From positions 1-44,421 of the forward strand of contig NZ_JAACZO010000015.1 in NCBI RefSeq assembly GCF_010993975.1: 44,421 nucleotides of DNA, given 5' to 3'. The stretch comes from Halomonas faecis (lineage in GTDB: Bacteria > Pseudomonadota > Gammaproteobacteria > Pseudomonadales > Halomonadaceae). Position 1 is the stretch's first letter. Each line of letters opens with the position of its first letter. The position numbers and the translations under genes were made by a program. The notes below the pieces were generated by a model, which was not told the DNA's origin, searched no databases, and saw only the letters and a program-made list of their open reading frames with translations. Positions 33,307-41,269 of this stretch are shown here, piece after piece.

Positions 33307-33479
33307 GACGAAGCTCCTTTTCCACTCACGGTATCAGGCTCAGCATGCCGGCTTCCGGTTCCGTCCGGAAGGGCGCGGCGACGATGTTTCATCCATGACA
33401 GCCCGTCGCGGCGATGTCGGCCGTACCCGCCGGTTCCGATTGTCGCCAGGACGAGGGCGGGAGCGTCACCTAATCAAAG

Positions 33480-33489
33480 TTGCATGCAA
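33480..33489. promoter_or_regulatory. GntR-type operator, copy 1
   Basis: The perfect palindrome TTGCATGCAA is followed by TTTTAGA. It is repeated 63 bases downstream (33541-33554), about six helical turns, which would let two regulator dimers bind the same DNA face and loop out or cover the promoter between them. Confidence 0.7.
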
Positions 33490-33540
33490 TTTTAGACCAA
33501 AGTCGACTAATAATCGGCACATTCCCGCGTCTATAGTCCA

Positions 33541-33554
33541 AATTGCATGCAATT
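33541..33554. promoter_or_regulatory. GntR-type operator, copy 2, before the regulator start
   Basis: The 14-base perfect palindrome AATTGCATGCAATT ends 12 bases before the GntR start codon and overlaps the region just upstream of its ribosome-binding site (AGAGGAAA). With copy 1 it forms a likely autoregulatory operator pair. Confidence 0.75.
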
Positions 33555-33566
33555 CTAGAGGAAACG

Positions 33567-34280
33567 ATGAATCGCCCCACCTTCGCCGAGACGCCTCGCG
33601 TCGCAAGAACCGCCACCGCCGAGGTCCACAACGTGATCAAGCAGCGGATTCTCGACGGCCACTACCGAGCGCACGAATACGTTCGCGAGGCCAGCGTGGC
33701 CCGCGAGCTCGACGTGAGTCGCACTCCTGTGCGCGAAGCGCTGCGCGAGCTGGTCTCCGAGGGCTGGCTGGAGGCGATCCCGCACCACGGCGCACGGGTG
33801 GTGGCCTGGACGGAGAAGGACGCCCGCGAGGTCTTCGAGCTGCGCCTGGTGCTCGAGCCCATGGCCGTGAAACTGGCCAGCGAGCGCATGGACAACGCAC
33901 GCCTGGCGCATCTCGAAGCCTTGGCCGGCCGCATGGAAGCGCTCGTCGAACGCATCGAGCGCGAGCCCGGCGTGCGCAACGAAATCGCCTTCCTCAATCA
34001 CGACTTCCACCGCGAACTGATCACAGCCAGCGACAACCAGCGCCTGGTCGCCGTGCTCGATAGCGTGGTGCGCACCTCGGTGATCCGCCGCAACTTCGGC
34101 AACTACGACCTCACCAACCTGCGCCGCAGCATGCGCCATCACCGCGAGATGCTCGAGGCGATCGCCGCGGGCAGCCCCGAATGGGCCGCGAACGTGATGC
34201 GCGCCCACCTGCTGGCCGCCCAGGCCCTGCACGTCCGTTTTCCCGATTCCCCCGACGGCCCGGGGGCGTCTTCCGAATAA
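33567..34280 (+). CDS. GntR-family regulator, FCD (FadR) subfamily
   Basis: A 237-residue protein. The N-terminal winged helix (residues about 15-80: TAEVHNVIKQRILDGHY; ELDVSRTPVREALRELVSEGWL) is followed by an FCD all-helical ligand domain with metal-binding His/Asp residues (LNHDFHRELITAS; RHHREMLEAI). Start at 33567 has AGAGGAAA upstream; a longer start at 33543 would lie within the operator. It leads the CoA-transferase / TRAP / lyase cluster and is preceded by two copies of the TTGCATGCAA palindrome, so it probably represses the whole cluster until the carboxylate substrate or its CoA product binds. Confidence 0.93.
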   Translation: MNRPTFAETPRVARTATAEVHNVIKQRILDGHYRAHEYVREASVARELDVSRTPVREALRELVSEGWLEAIPHHGARVVAWTEKDAREVFELRLVLEPMAVKLASERMDNARLAHLEALAGRMEALVERIEREPGVRNEIAFLNHDFHRELITASDNQRLVAVLDSVVRTSVIRRNFGNYDLTNLRRSMRHHREMLEAIAAGSPEWAANVMRAHLLAAQALHVRFPDSPDGPGASSE

Positions 34281-34316
34281 TTCCAGACCGAATCCAAAAG
34301 AGGCAGCACAACAACA

Positions 34317-35534
34317 ATGACTCCGTACGACAGCACATCCCCGACACCCCTCGACGACATTCGGGTCCTCGAGCTCGGCCAGTTGATCGCCGGCCCCTAC
34401 TGCGGCCAAGTGCTGGCCGACTTCGGCGCCCAGGTGATCAAGGTCGAACCGCCCGGCAAGGGCGACGCCATGCGCCAATGGGGCGAGGCGGATCCCGACA
34501 GCGGCGAGCCGCTGTGGTGGAACGTCATCGGCCGCAACAAGCAGTCCATCACACTCGACCTGCGCCAGCCGCGCGGCCAGGAGCTGCTTTGCGAGCTGGC
34601 CAGCCAGGCCGACGTGGTGATCGAGAACTTCCGCCCCGGCACCCTGGAGCGCTGGGGGCTGGACTACGACAGGCTGTCGCGTCACAACCCCGGTCTGGTG
34701 ATGGTACGCGTCACCGGCTTCGGCCAGGACGGCCCCTACGCCTCGCGCGCCGGCTTCGCCTCGGTGTGCGAGGCCATGGGCGGGCTACGCTACCTGAGCG
34801 GCTATCCGGACCGCCCACCGGTGCGGGTGGGCATCTCCATCGGCGATACCCTGGCCGGCCTGCATGCCGCCCTCGGCACCATGATGGCGCTGCATCAGCG
34901 CGACCGCAGCGGTCGCGGCCAGGTGGTCGACAGCACGATCTTCGAGTCGGTGCTGGCGATGATGGAAAACCTGATTCCCGAATATGCGCGGGCCGGCAAG
35001 ATCCGCGAGCGCAGCGGCAGCTTTCTGCCCAAGATCGCCCCCTCCAACGCCTATCCGGCCCGCGACGGCCGTGACGTGATCATCGGTGCCAACCAGGACA
35101 CCGTATTCCGGCGCCTGTGCGAAGCGATGGGTCAGCCGCGCCTGGCCGACCACCCCGACTATGCCACCCACCGCGCCCGCGGCGAGAACCAGCAGGCCAT
35201 CGACGATCTGGTCGCCGCCTGGACGCGCCAGCACGACGCTCAGCACGTCGTCGACATCCTCGCCGAGGCCGGGGTGCCCGCGGGGCTGGTCTACCGCGCC
35301 CCCGACATGCTCGACGACCCGCACTTCCAGGCTCGCGAATCGATCGTCGCGGTGCCCGACCATGAGGGGCGGCCGCTGCCCATGCAGAACGTCTTCCCGC
35401 GGCTTTCCGACACGCCCGGGCGGGTGCGCCACGTGGGTCCGCGGCTGGGCGAGCACACCGAAAGCGTGCTCACCGGCTGGGTCGGCCTCAACGACGATGC
35501 CATCGACGCCCTGCGCGCCGACGGCGTGATCTGA
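34317..35534 (+). CDS. Class III (CaiB/BaiF) CoA-transferase
   Basis: A 405-residue family III CoA-transferase. The N-terminal VLELGQLIAGPYCGQVLADFGAQVIKVE, then GRNKQSITLDLR, VVIENFRPGTLERWGLDY and RVTGFGQDGPYASR are all typical. The covalent catalytic Asp is probably Asp177 in VGISIGDTLAG. Such enzymes move CoA from succinyl-CoA, acetyl-CoA or a product onto a carboxylate. With the downstream HMG-CoA-lyase-like enzyme, it would activate a hydroxy-dicarboxylic acid for cleavage. The next gene follows after 10 bases. Substrate not identifiable from sequence. Confidence 0.92.
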   Translation: MTPYDSTSPTPLDDIRVLELGQLIAGPYCGQVLADFGAQVIKVEPPGKGDAMRQWGEADPDSGEPLWWNVIGRNKQSITLDLRQPRGQELLCELASQADVVIENFRPGTLERWGLDYDRLSRHNPGLVMVRVTGFGQDGPYASRAGFASVCEAMGGLRYLSGYPDRPPVRVGISIGDTLAGLHAALGTMMALHQRDRSGRGQVVDSTIFESVLAMMENLIPEYARAGKIRERSGSFLPKIAPSNAYPARDGRDVIIGANQDTVFRRLCEAMGQPRLADHPDYATHRARGENQQAIDDLVAAWTRQHDAQHVVDILAEAGVPAGLVYRAPDMLDDPHFQARESIVAVPDHEGRPLPMQNVFPRLSDTPGRVRHVGPRLGEHTESVLTGWVGLNDDAIDALRADGVI

Positions 35535-35544
35535 GGAGGCTGCC

Positions 35545-36834
35545 ATGGATCCCGTCATCGTTTTGATCATGCTGATCGCTTTGATCGCCATCGGCTTCCC
35601 GATCTTCCTGGCGCTGGGACTTTCCGGCCTGCTCGGCCTGTACATGGCCCGCGGCTCGCTGGCCTTTTTCTTCGCGCCCTCCTCGCTGTTCGGTCAGCTC
35701 AACGCCTTCGAGCTGATCGCCCTGCCGCTGTTCATCCTGATGGGCAACTTCCTGGGCGCCACGCCGGTGGGCTCGAGCCTGTTCACCGCCGCGGTTCGCT
35801 GGCTCAACTGGCTGCGCGGCAGTCTGGCGATCTCCTCGGTGGGCGCCTCGGCGATGTTCGGCGCCGTCTCGGGCGTGAGCCTGGCCGGCGTCGCCGCCGT
35901 GGGCTCCATCGCCGTGCCGCAGATGCTCCAGCGTGGCTACAGCCGCTCGCTGGCCGCCGGTGCCGTGGTCAGCGCCGGTGCGCTGGCCATGCTGATCCCG
36001 CCCAGCGTGCCCTTCATCATCTATGGCGCGGTCTCAAGCGTCTCGGTGGCCGATCTGTTCATCGGCGGCATCGTGCCCGGCATCGTGCTGGCCCTGGCAC
36101 TGTCGCTGTTCATCTATGTTCGCGTGAGCCTGAACCCGGCCGAGGCGCCAGCCAGCGAGGAGCGCTTCACCTGGAAGCAGCGCTGGGCGAGCCTGGCCAA
36201 CATCTGGCATGCCGCCCTGCTGGTCGTGGCCGTGCTGGGCTCGATCTATTCGGGCCTGGCCACGCCCAGCGAAGCCGCCGGCATCGGCGCCGCCGGTGCC
36301 CTGCTGATCGCCACCCTGGTGTTTCGCAGTCTCAGCTGGCGCAAGTTCCTCGAGATACTCGCCACCACGGCGCGCATCAGCGGCGCCATTCTGCTGATCA
36401 TCGGCTGCGCCAAGATCTTCGGCGACTACCTCAACATGGTGCGCGTGCCGCAGCTGCTCACCGAGGCGCTGACCGCCACCGGCCTGCCCGCCTGGGCGAT
36501 TCTGCTGGCGGTGATGCTGCTGCTGATCCTGCTCGGCATGATCGTCGATGCGGTGTCGCTGATCGTGGTGACCACTCCCGTGCTGCTGCCGCTGATCGAG
36601 GCCCTGGGCTACGACCCGCTGTGGTTCGGCATCGTCATGGTGCTCAACCTGGAGATCGCCGTGGTCACCCCACCGGTGGGGCTCAACCTCTATGCACTGC
36701 GCGGCGTGTGCCCCGAGCTTTCGGTGGAAGAGATCATCAAGAGCGCGCTGCCCTTCGTGGCCGTGCAGTTCCTCGTGCTGATGCTGTTCGTGTTCATGCC
36801 CAGCCTCAGCCTGTGGTTGCCGGGGCAGATGTGA
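35545..36834 (+). CDS. dctM: TRAP transporter large permease (DctM-type)
   Basis: A 429-residue membrane protein with about 12 helices. Family segments are IGFPIFLALGLSGLLGLY, LIALPLFILMGNFLG, SVGASAMFGAVSGVSLAGVAAVG, LAMLIPPSVPFIIYGAVSS and VTPPVGLNLYALRGV. It carries substrate with sodium co-transport, working with the DctQ and DctP genes that follow. Unlike the common P-Q-M order, this cluster is M-P-Q. The start at 35545 has GAGGAGGC upstream. Confidence 0.95.
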   Translation: MDPVIVLIMLIALIAIGFPIFLALGLSGLLGLYMARGSLAFFFAPSSLFGQLNAFELIALPLFILMGNFLGATPVGSSLFTAAVRWLNWLRGSLAISSVGASAMFGAVSGVSLAGVAAVGSIAVPQMLQRGYSRSLAAGAVVSAGALAMLIPPSVPFIIYGAVSSVSVADLFIGGIVPGIVLALALSLFIYVRVSLNPAEAPASEERFTWKQRWASLANIWHAALLVVAVLGSIYSGLATPSEAAGIGAAGALLIATLVFRSLSWRKFLEILATTARISGAILLIIGCAKIFGDYLNMVRVPQLLTEALTATGLPAWAILLAVMLLLILLGMIVDAVSLIVVTTPVLLPLIEALGYDPLWFGIVMVLNLEIAVVTPPVGLNLYALRGVCPELSVEEIIKSALPFVAVQFLVLMLFVFMPSLSLWLPGQM

Positions 36835-36891
36835 CCCCGGTATTGCAACGTCGATGACGTGATTCGTCACAACAACAAACGGAGATTCACC

Positions 36892-37938
36892 ATGACCCTC
36901 TCACGCCGCCAAGTTCTCAAGTACGGCACCTTCGCCACCGCCGGCGCCACCCTGTTCGGCACCCAGAGCCTGCTGATGCCACACGCCCGCGCCGCCACCA
37001 CCATGACCGGCGTCACCTACCTGCCGCCCTCCTACAAGGCGCTCACCTACGGCTCCAGCCGCTTCGTCGAGATGCTCCAGGAGAACGGCGGCGACGTGCT
37101 GTCAGTGGACTTCCACGACTCCGGCCAGTTGCTCAAGGCCGACGAGCAGCTGCCGGCACTGCGCGCGCGCAGCATCGACTTCATGTTCCACACCTTCTCC
37201 TACATCACCCGCTCGGTGCCCATCCTCGGGGTCACCGGCCTGCCCGGCGTAGTGGGCGAGCTCTACCGCCACCCCGAGCGGCTGCGTCAGGGCAGCCCGC
37301 TGATGGAGCTGATCAACGAGGTGCTGGCCGAGGAGAACCTCTACCTGCTCACCTCCGGCGGTGGCATTCTCGAGCCGGAGTACATCTGGAGCACCGAGGA
37401 GAGCCCCATCCGCAGCCTCGACGAGGTGCGCGGCAAGAAGATTCGCATCGTCAGCTACGAAGCCACCCAGGCCATGGAAGCCTACGACGTGGGCGCCACG
37501 CGCATTCCCTCCTCGGAGACCTACATGGCGCTGCAGCGCGGCACCGTGGATGCCGGGGTCTTCAACATCTCCACGATCATCGGCCGCAGCCTGCAGGAGC
37601 AGCTGAAGTACTGCTACAAGCTGCCTCTGACCGGCTTCTCGGTGGCGCCCTTCATGCTGCGCGACACCTGGGACAACCTCGACGACGACGTCCGTGGCGT
37701 GCTGCAGCAGGCCGCCGACTGGTACGACGAGAACTTCATCAGCCACTGCAACAACGACATCTACCCCAACGAGTACTGGCCGCAGGTGGAAGAGGAAGGC
37801 GTCGAGATCATCGAACCCACCGAGGAGGATGTCGAGACCTTCAACGCCGGCGTTCAGGACATCTGGAACGAATGGCTCGGCGAAGTCGGCGAAGAGGTCG
37901 GCAATCGCGCCATCGACCTGGCCCTGGGCAAGGCATGA
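36892..37938 (+). CDS. dctP: TRAP transporter solute-binding protein (DctP-type)
   Basis: A 348-residue periplasmic binding protein with a Tat-type signal (LSRRQVLKYGTFATAGATLFG, cleavage near ARA-ATT). The family DctP fold is recognisable in the central ESPIRSLDEVRGKKIRIVS, TRIPSSETYMALQRGTVDAGVFN and LPLTGFSVAPFMLRDTW, where an Arg of the IRIVS strand is the usual carboxylate-binding Arg. Start at 36892; an earlier ATG at 36859 would place 11 extra residues before the twin-arginine signal. It presents a carboxylic acid to the M-Q permease. Tat export of DctP proteins is known but is not the commonest route. Confidence 0.94.
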   Translation: MTLSRRQVLKYGTFATAGATLFGTQSLLMPHARAATTMTGVTYLPPSYKALTYGSSRFVEMLQENGGDVLSVDFHDSGQLLKADEQLPALRARSIDFMFHTFSYITRSVPILGVTGLPGVVGELYRHPERLRQGSPLMELINEVLAEENLYLLTSGGGILEPEYIWSTEESPIRSLDEVRGKKIRIVSYEATQAMEAYDVGATRIPSSETYMALQRGTVDAGVFNISTIIGRSLQEQLKYCYKLPLTGFSVAPFMLRDTWDNLDDDVRGVLQQAADWYDENFISHCNNDIYPNEYWPQVEEEGVEIIEPTEEDVETFNAGVQDIWNEWLGEVGEEVGNRAIDLALGKA

Positions 37939-37948
37939 GGAGAGCGAC

Positions 37949-38464
37949 ATGACGGCAACTGCCATGCGCAGCTGGGACGGCCTGCTGGCCGTCCTGCGCT
38001 GGACGTCGATGGCGGTGCTGGCGTTCATGATGGCGTCGATCTGCTACGACGCCATCATGCGCTACGCCTTCTCGGCCCCGACCAGCTGGAGCCTGGAGAT
38101 CAACTCCTTCCTGCTGGTCTACCTGGCCGTGATCGGCGCCGCCGAAGCCCAGCGCCACGACGCTCATATCCGCATCACCTACTTCAAGGACCGGCTCCCG
38201 CCGCGCGTGCGCGCCGGCATCGATCTCGCCACCGGTGTGCTCGGCGTGGTGTTCTGCACCATCCTGGTGTGGCGGGGCGGCATCATGGCCCTGCAAGCGT
38301 TCGAATATGGCGAGCGCGTATCGAGCTCGCTGGGCACGCCCATGGTCTACCCCTATGCGCTGCTGCCGATCGGCTTCGCCGCGCTCGGCCTGCAGTTCCT
38401 GATCGACGCCCTGGCGGCCGTCCCGAGACTGGCAGGCACCACCGATGAGGAGATGAACCGATGA
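37949..38464 (+). CDS. dctQ: TRAP transporter small permease (DctQ-type)
   Basis: A 171-residue four-helix membrane protein. Helix 1 (VLRWTSMAVLAFMMASICYDAIMRYAF) is followed by APTSWSLEINSFLLVYLAVIGAAEAQRHDAHIRI, which is the characteristic DctQ region, and two further helices. ATG at 37949, 10 bases after the DctP stop, with GAGGAGAG upstream. The stop overlaps the lyase start by ATGA, so the transporter and enzyme genes form one operon. Confidence 0.93.
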   Translation: MTATAMRSWDGLLAVLRWTSMAVLAFMMASICYDAIMRYAFSAPTSWSLEINSFLLVYLAVIGAAEAQRHDAHIRITYFKDRLPPRVRAGIDLATGVLGVVFCTILVWRGGIMALQAFEYGERVSSSLGTPMVYPYALLPIGFAALGLQFLIDALAAVPRLAGTTDEEMNR

Positions 38465-39393
38465 CCCTGCTGACGCCACCCGAACGGGTGGCCATCGTGG
38501 AGGTCGCCCCTCGCGACGGCTTCCAGTCCATCCGCGACCCGCTGCCCACCGCCGACAAACGACGCTGCATCGAGGCGCTGCTCGATGCCGGCGTGACGCG
38601 CCTGGAGATCGGCTCCTTCGTCAGCCCCAAGGCGATTCCGCAGATGGCCGACACCGGCGATCTGGTGGCGGCCTTCGCCGACCGCCCCGGGGTACGCCTC
38701 TCGGCGCTGGTACCCAACCTCAAGGGCGCCGAACTGGCACTCGCCCACGGCATCCGCGAGGTGGTCTACGTGGTCTCGGTGTCGGAATCACACAACCGCA
38801 GCAACGTGCGGCGCAGCCCTGACGAATCGCTAGAGGATCTGGGCCGGGTGATCGACCGCCTGCGCCAGACCGACGGCACCCGGTTGCGCCTCGACCTGGG
38901 TACCAGCTTCGACTGCCCCTTCGAGGGCACCGTCGCCTGGCAGTCGGTCGACCGCGTGCTCGGCAAGGCGCTCGAACTGGCCGGCGATCTGCCGCTGGAA
39001 GTGGCCCTGTGCGACACCACCGGGCGGGCCAGCCCCTACCAGGTGGCCGACCACTTCACCCGACTGCGCGAGCGCCACGTCCGCTCGGGGCTCGACTGGG
39101 CCTTCCACGGCCACGACACCTTCGGCATGGGCGTGGCCAACGCGCTGTTCGCCATCCACCACGGCGCCACGGCGGTGGACAGCGCCTGCGCGGGCCTGGG
39201 TGGCTGCCCCTTCGCGCCCGGCGCCACCGGCAACACCGCCACCGAGGACCTCATCTATGCCCTGCACGGCGGCGGGGTGGAAACCGGCATCGACCTGCCG
39301 ACACTGCTCGAAGCCGCCGACCGGATCGCCGCCCTTCCCGGCGGCCAGACCGCCAGCCACCTGCGCCAGGTGCCCCGCGACCGAGTGAGCTGA
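38461..39393 (+). CDS. HMG-CoA-lyase-family enzyme
   Basis: A 310-residue DRE-TIM metallolyase of the hydroxymethylglutaryl-CoA lyase family, which cleaves a 3-hydroxyacyl-CoA into acetyl-CoA (or pyruvate) and a ketone or keto acid. The catalytic Arg18-Asp19 lie in EVAPRDGFQ (Phe where most have Leu), Glu49 in LEIGSFVSPK, metal His216 and His218 in FHGHDTFG, and the active-site-loop Cys249 in GLGGCPFAPGATGN. So all key residues are present. It sits last but one in a CoA-transferase/TRAP operon, so the substrate is likely made by that CoA-transferase: candidates are 3-hydroxy-3-methylglutaryl-CoA, citramalyl-CoA or an analogue. The Phe change may hint at a non-standard acyl group. Confidence 0.9.
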   Translation: MTLLTPPERVAIVEVAPRDGFQSIRDPLPTADKRRCIEALLDAGVTRLEIGSFVSPKAIPQMADTGDLVAAFADRPGVRLSALVPNLKGAELALAHGIREVVYVVSVSESHNRSNVRRSPDESLEDLGRVIDRLRQTDGTRLRLDLGTSFDCPFEGTVAWQSVDRVLGKALELAGDLPLEVALCDTTGRASPYQVADHFTRLRERHVRSGLDWAFHGHDTFGMGVANALFAIHHGATAVDSACAGLGGCPFAPGATGNTATEDLIYALHGGGVETGIDLPTLLEAADRIAALPGGQTASHLRQVPRDRVS

Positions 39394-39397
39394 GCCG

Positions 39398-40618
39398 GTG
39401 CCACTGATCGTTCTGCTGGCCACCACCCTGGTGCTGGCCTTCTCCTCGCTGGTGGCGCTGTTCCCGGCGGCCATCGCTCCGGCTCTCGCCGCGGCGCTGG
39501 GTGTCTCCTCGGCCACGGTGGGCCTGCAGGTCAGTCTGATCTTCGCCGGCGCCATGCTCTCCGCACTGGTGGGTGGGCCGCTCACCCGACGGCTCGGGCC
39601 GTGCCGTACCAGCCAACTCTCCCTCGCCCTGCTGGGCGGCGGCGCCGCGCTGCTGACCATCCCCTCGCTGCCGCTCTTCGCGCTGGCCTCGCTGATCGCC
39701 GGGCTCGGCTACGGCATGACCAACCCCGCCGCTTCGGTGCTGCTGGTGCGCTTCACGCCCGCCGAGCGGCGCGGGTTGATCTTCTCGCTCAAGCAGGCCG
39801 GCGTACCGCTAGGCGGAGTGATCGCCGGCGCCAGCGCCCCGGCCCTTGCCCTGGCAGTGGGCTGGCAGGCCGGGCTGCTCACGCTCACCGCGCTGGCGGC
39901 ACTCGGCATCGCCACCCTGCAACGCGCCCGCCCCGGCTGGGACGACCGGCGCGACCCGCGCACGCCCTGGCTGGCCACGCCCTTCACCGGGCTGGCCGTA
40001 GTGTGGCGCCAGGGTTCGCTGCGCAACGTGGCGCTGCTCAGCCTGTGCTTCTCGGCGATCCAGCTCTCGGTTTCGGCCTTCACCGTGGCCCTGCTGGTGG
40101 AGGATCTGTCCTTCGGCCTGGTGGAGGCGGGGCTGGTGATGTCCGCCGTGCAGGTCAGCGGGGTGGTGGGGCGCATCGGTTGGGGCTGGGTAGGCGATCG
40201 ACTCGGCGACCGCCTCACGGCGCTCGCCATCATCGCCTTCACCACCTCGGCCGGCGCTTTGCTGGTGGCCTTCATGACGCCGGCCTGGCCCGATCTTCTC
40301 GTCGCCACCCTGCTGTGCCTTCTGAGCCTCTCTTCGCTGGGCTGGAACGGCGTCTTCATGGCCGAGATCACCCAGCTCGCCCCGTCGGGCCGCATCGCCG
40401 ACGCCGCCGGCGGCTGCCTGGTGTTCACCTACGGTGGCGTACTGCTTGGCCTGCCCGCGATCACCGCGCTGCACGGCCTCGTCGGCCGCTACACCATACT
40501 CTTCGCACTGCTTGCCGGGGTCTCGCTGATCGGGCTGTGGCTGATTCACCAGACGCGCAATGCCCTAGCGGAGGAAACGACGGACCGGCCACTCAGCCCG
40601 GGTTCCAGAGATCGATGA
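39398..40618 (+). CDS. MFS transporter
   Basis: A 406-residue 12-helix major-facilitator protein. The loop 2-3 signature is GGPLTRRLG, loop 8-9 has GWVGDRLGDRLTALA, and the N-terminal half contains LIAGLGYGMTNPAASVLLVRFTPAERRGLIFSLKQAGVPLGG, a segment common to anion and metabolite MFS carriers (for example CynX/NimT- or OFA-like). It starts with GTG 4 bases after the lyase stop and is the last gene of the operon. A second transporter beside a TRAP system may export a by-product or import a related compound. Confidence 0.9.
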   Translation: MPLIVLLATTLVLAFSSLVALFPAAIAPALAAALGVSSATVGLQVSLIFAGAMLSALVGGPLTRRLGPCRTSQLSLALLGGGAALLTIPSLPLFALASLIAGLGYGMTNPAASVLLVRFTPAERRGLIFSLKQAGVPLGGVIAGASAPALALAVGWQAGLLTLTALAALGIATLQRARPGWDDRRDPRTPWLATPFTGLAVVWRQGSLRNVALLSLCFSAIQLSVSAFTVALLVEDLSFGLVEAGLVMSAVQVSGVVGRIGWGWVGDRLGDRLTALAIIAFTTSAGALLVAFMTPAWPDLLVATLLCLLSLSSLGWNGVFMAEITQLAPSGRIADAAGGCLVFTYGGVLLGLPAITALHGLVGRYTILFALLAGVSLIGLWLIHQTRNALAEETTDRPLSPGSRDR

Positions 40619-40691
40619 GTACCACGCCGAGCCCCGCTCAGTCCTTCGCCGCGGAGGCACTCACTTTTCACCACACCCTTGACGCGCCTCC

Positions 40692-40723
40692 GTTCCTTTA
40701 ATAGAACGTTCGTTAAAAGGAAC
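40692..40723. promoter_or_regulatory. 32-bp operator-like dyad upstream of the XRE-cupin gene
   Basis: GTTCCTTT at the left end and AAAGGAAC at the right end flank a central GAACGTTC, making a near-symmetric 32-base dyad. It follows a promoter-like TTGACG (40679-40684) and covers the place where a -10 (TAGAAC, 40702-40707) would lie, so a bound repressor would block transcription. It ends 15 bases before the ATG at 40739. Confidence 0.65.
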
Positions 40724-40738
40724 ACTTCGAGGCACCCC

Positions 40739-41269
40739 ATGGATACGCTCTCGCTCGGCACCCTCGGCCAGCACCTGCAGGCCCTGCGGCTCGAACGCGG
40801 CTGGTCGCTCTCGCAGCTGGCCGCCGCCGCCGGCATCGCCAAGTCGAACCTGTCGCGGCTGGAACAGGGCAACGGCAACCCCACCCTGGATACCATCTGG
40901 CGGCTGGCGGTGCAGCTGGGCGTGCCCTTCGGCACCCTGGTAGCGCCGATCAGCGTGCCGCTGGGCGAGCACGGCGTGGAAGTTCGGCTGATCGACCAGG
41001 GCAAGGAATCTCCCCAGGTCGACGCCTACTGGATGCGCTGCGCGCCCCACACCCTGCGCCACGCCGAACCGCATACCCCCGGCGCCCGCGAGTCGCTCAC
41101 CCTGATCAGCGGGCGCCTGGAGGCCGGCCCCGAGGGCGACCTGCACGAACTGCGGCCCGGCGACAGCCTGACCTTCGCCGCCGACCGCCCGCACCGCTAT
41201 CGCACCGATGACGCCTGGGCCACCCTGCTGCTCACCATCGTCTACACCGACGAAGGAGACGCACCATGA
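40739..41269 (+). CDS. XRE-family regulator with cupin domain
   Basis: A 176-residue protein. Residues about 8-62 are an XRE helix-turn-helix (LGQHLQALRLERGWSLSQLAAAAGIAKSNLSRLE), and residues about 95-170 a cupin fold (ESLTLISGRLEAGPEGDLHELRPGDSLTFAADRPHRYRT). This XRE-cupin layout is the usual local regulator of azlCD-type amino-acid exporters. ATG at 40739, 15 bases after the 32-bp dyad, which is its probable own operator. The stop overlaps the azlC start by ATGA, so the regulator and exporter are one operon under autoregulation. Confidence 0.93.
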   Translation: MDTLSLGTLGQHLQALRLERGWSLSQLAAAAGIAKSNLSRLEQGNGNPTLDTIWRLAVQLGVPFGTLVAPISVPLGEHGVEVRLIDQGKESPQVDAYWMRCAPHTLRHAEPHTPGARESLTLISGRLEAGPEGDLHELRPGDSLTFAADRPHRYRTDDAWATLLLTIVYTDEGDAP

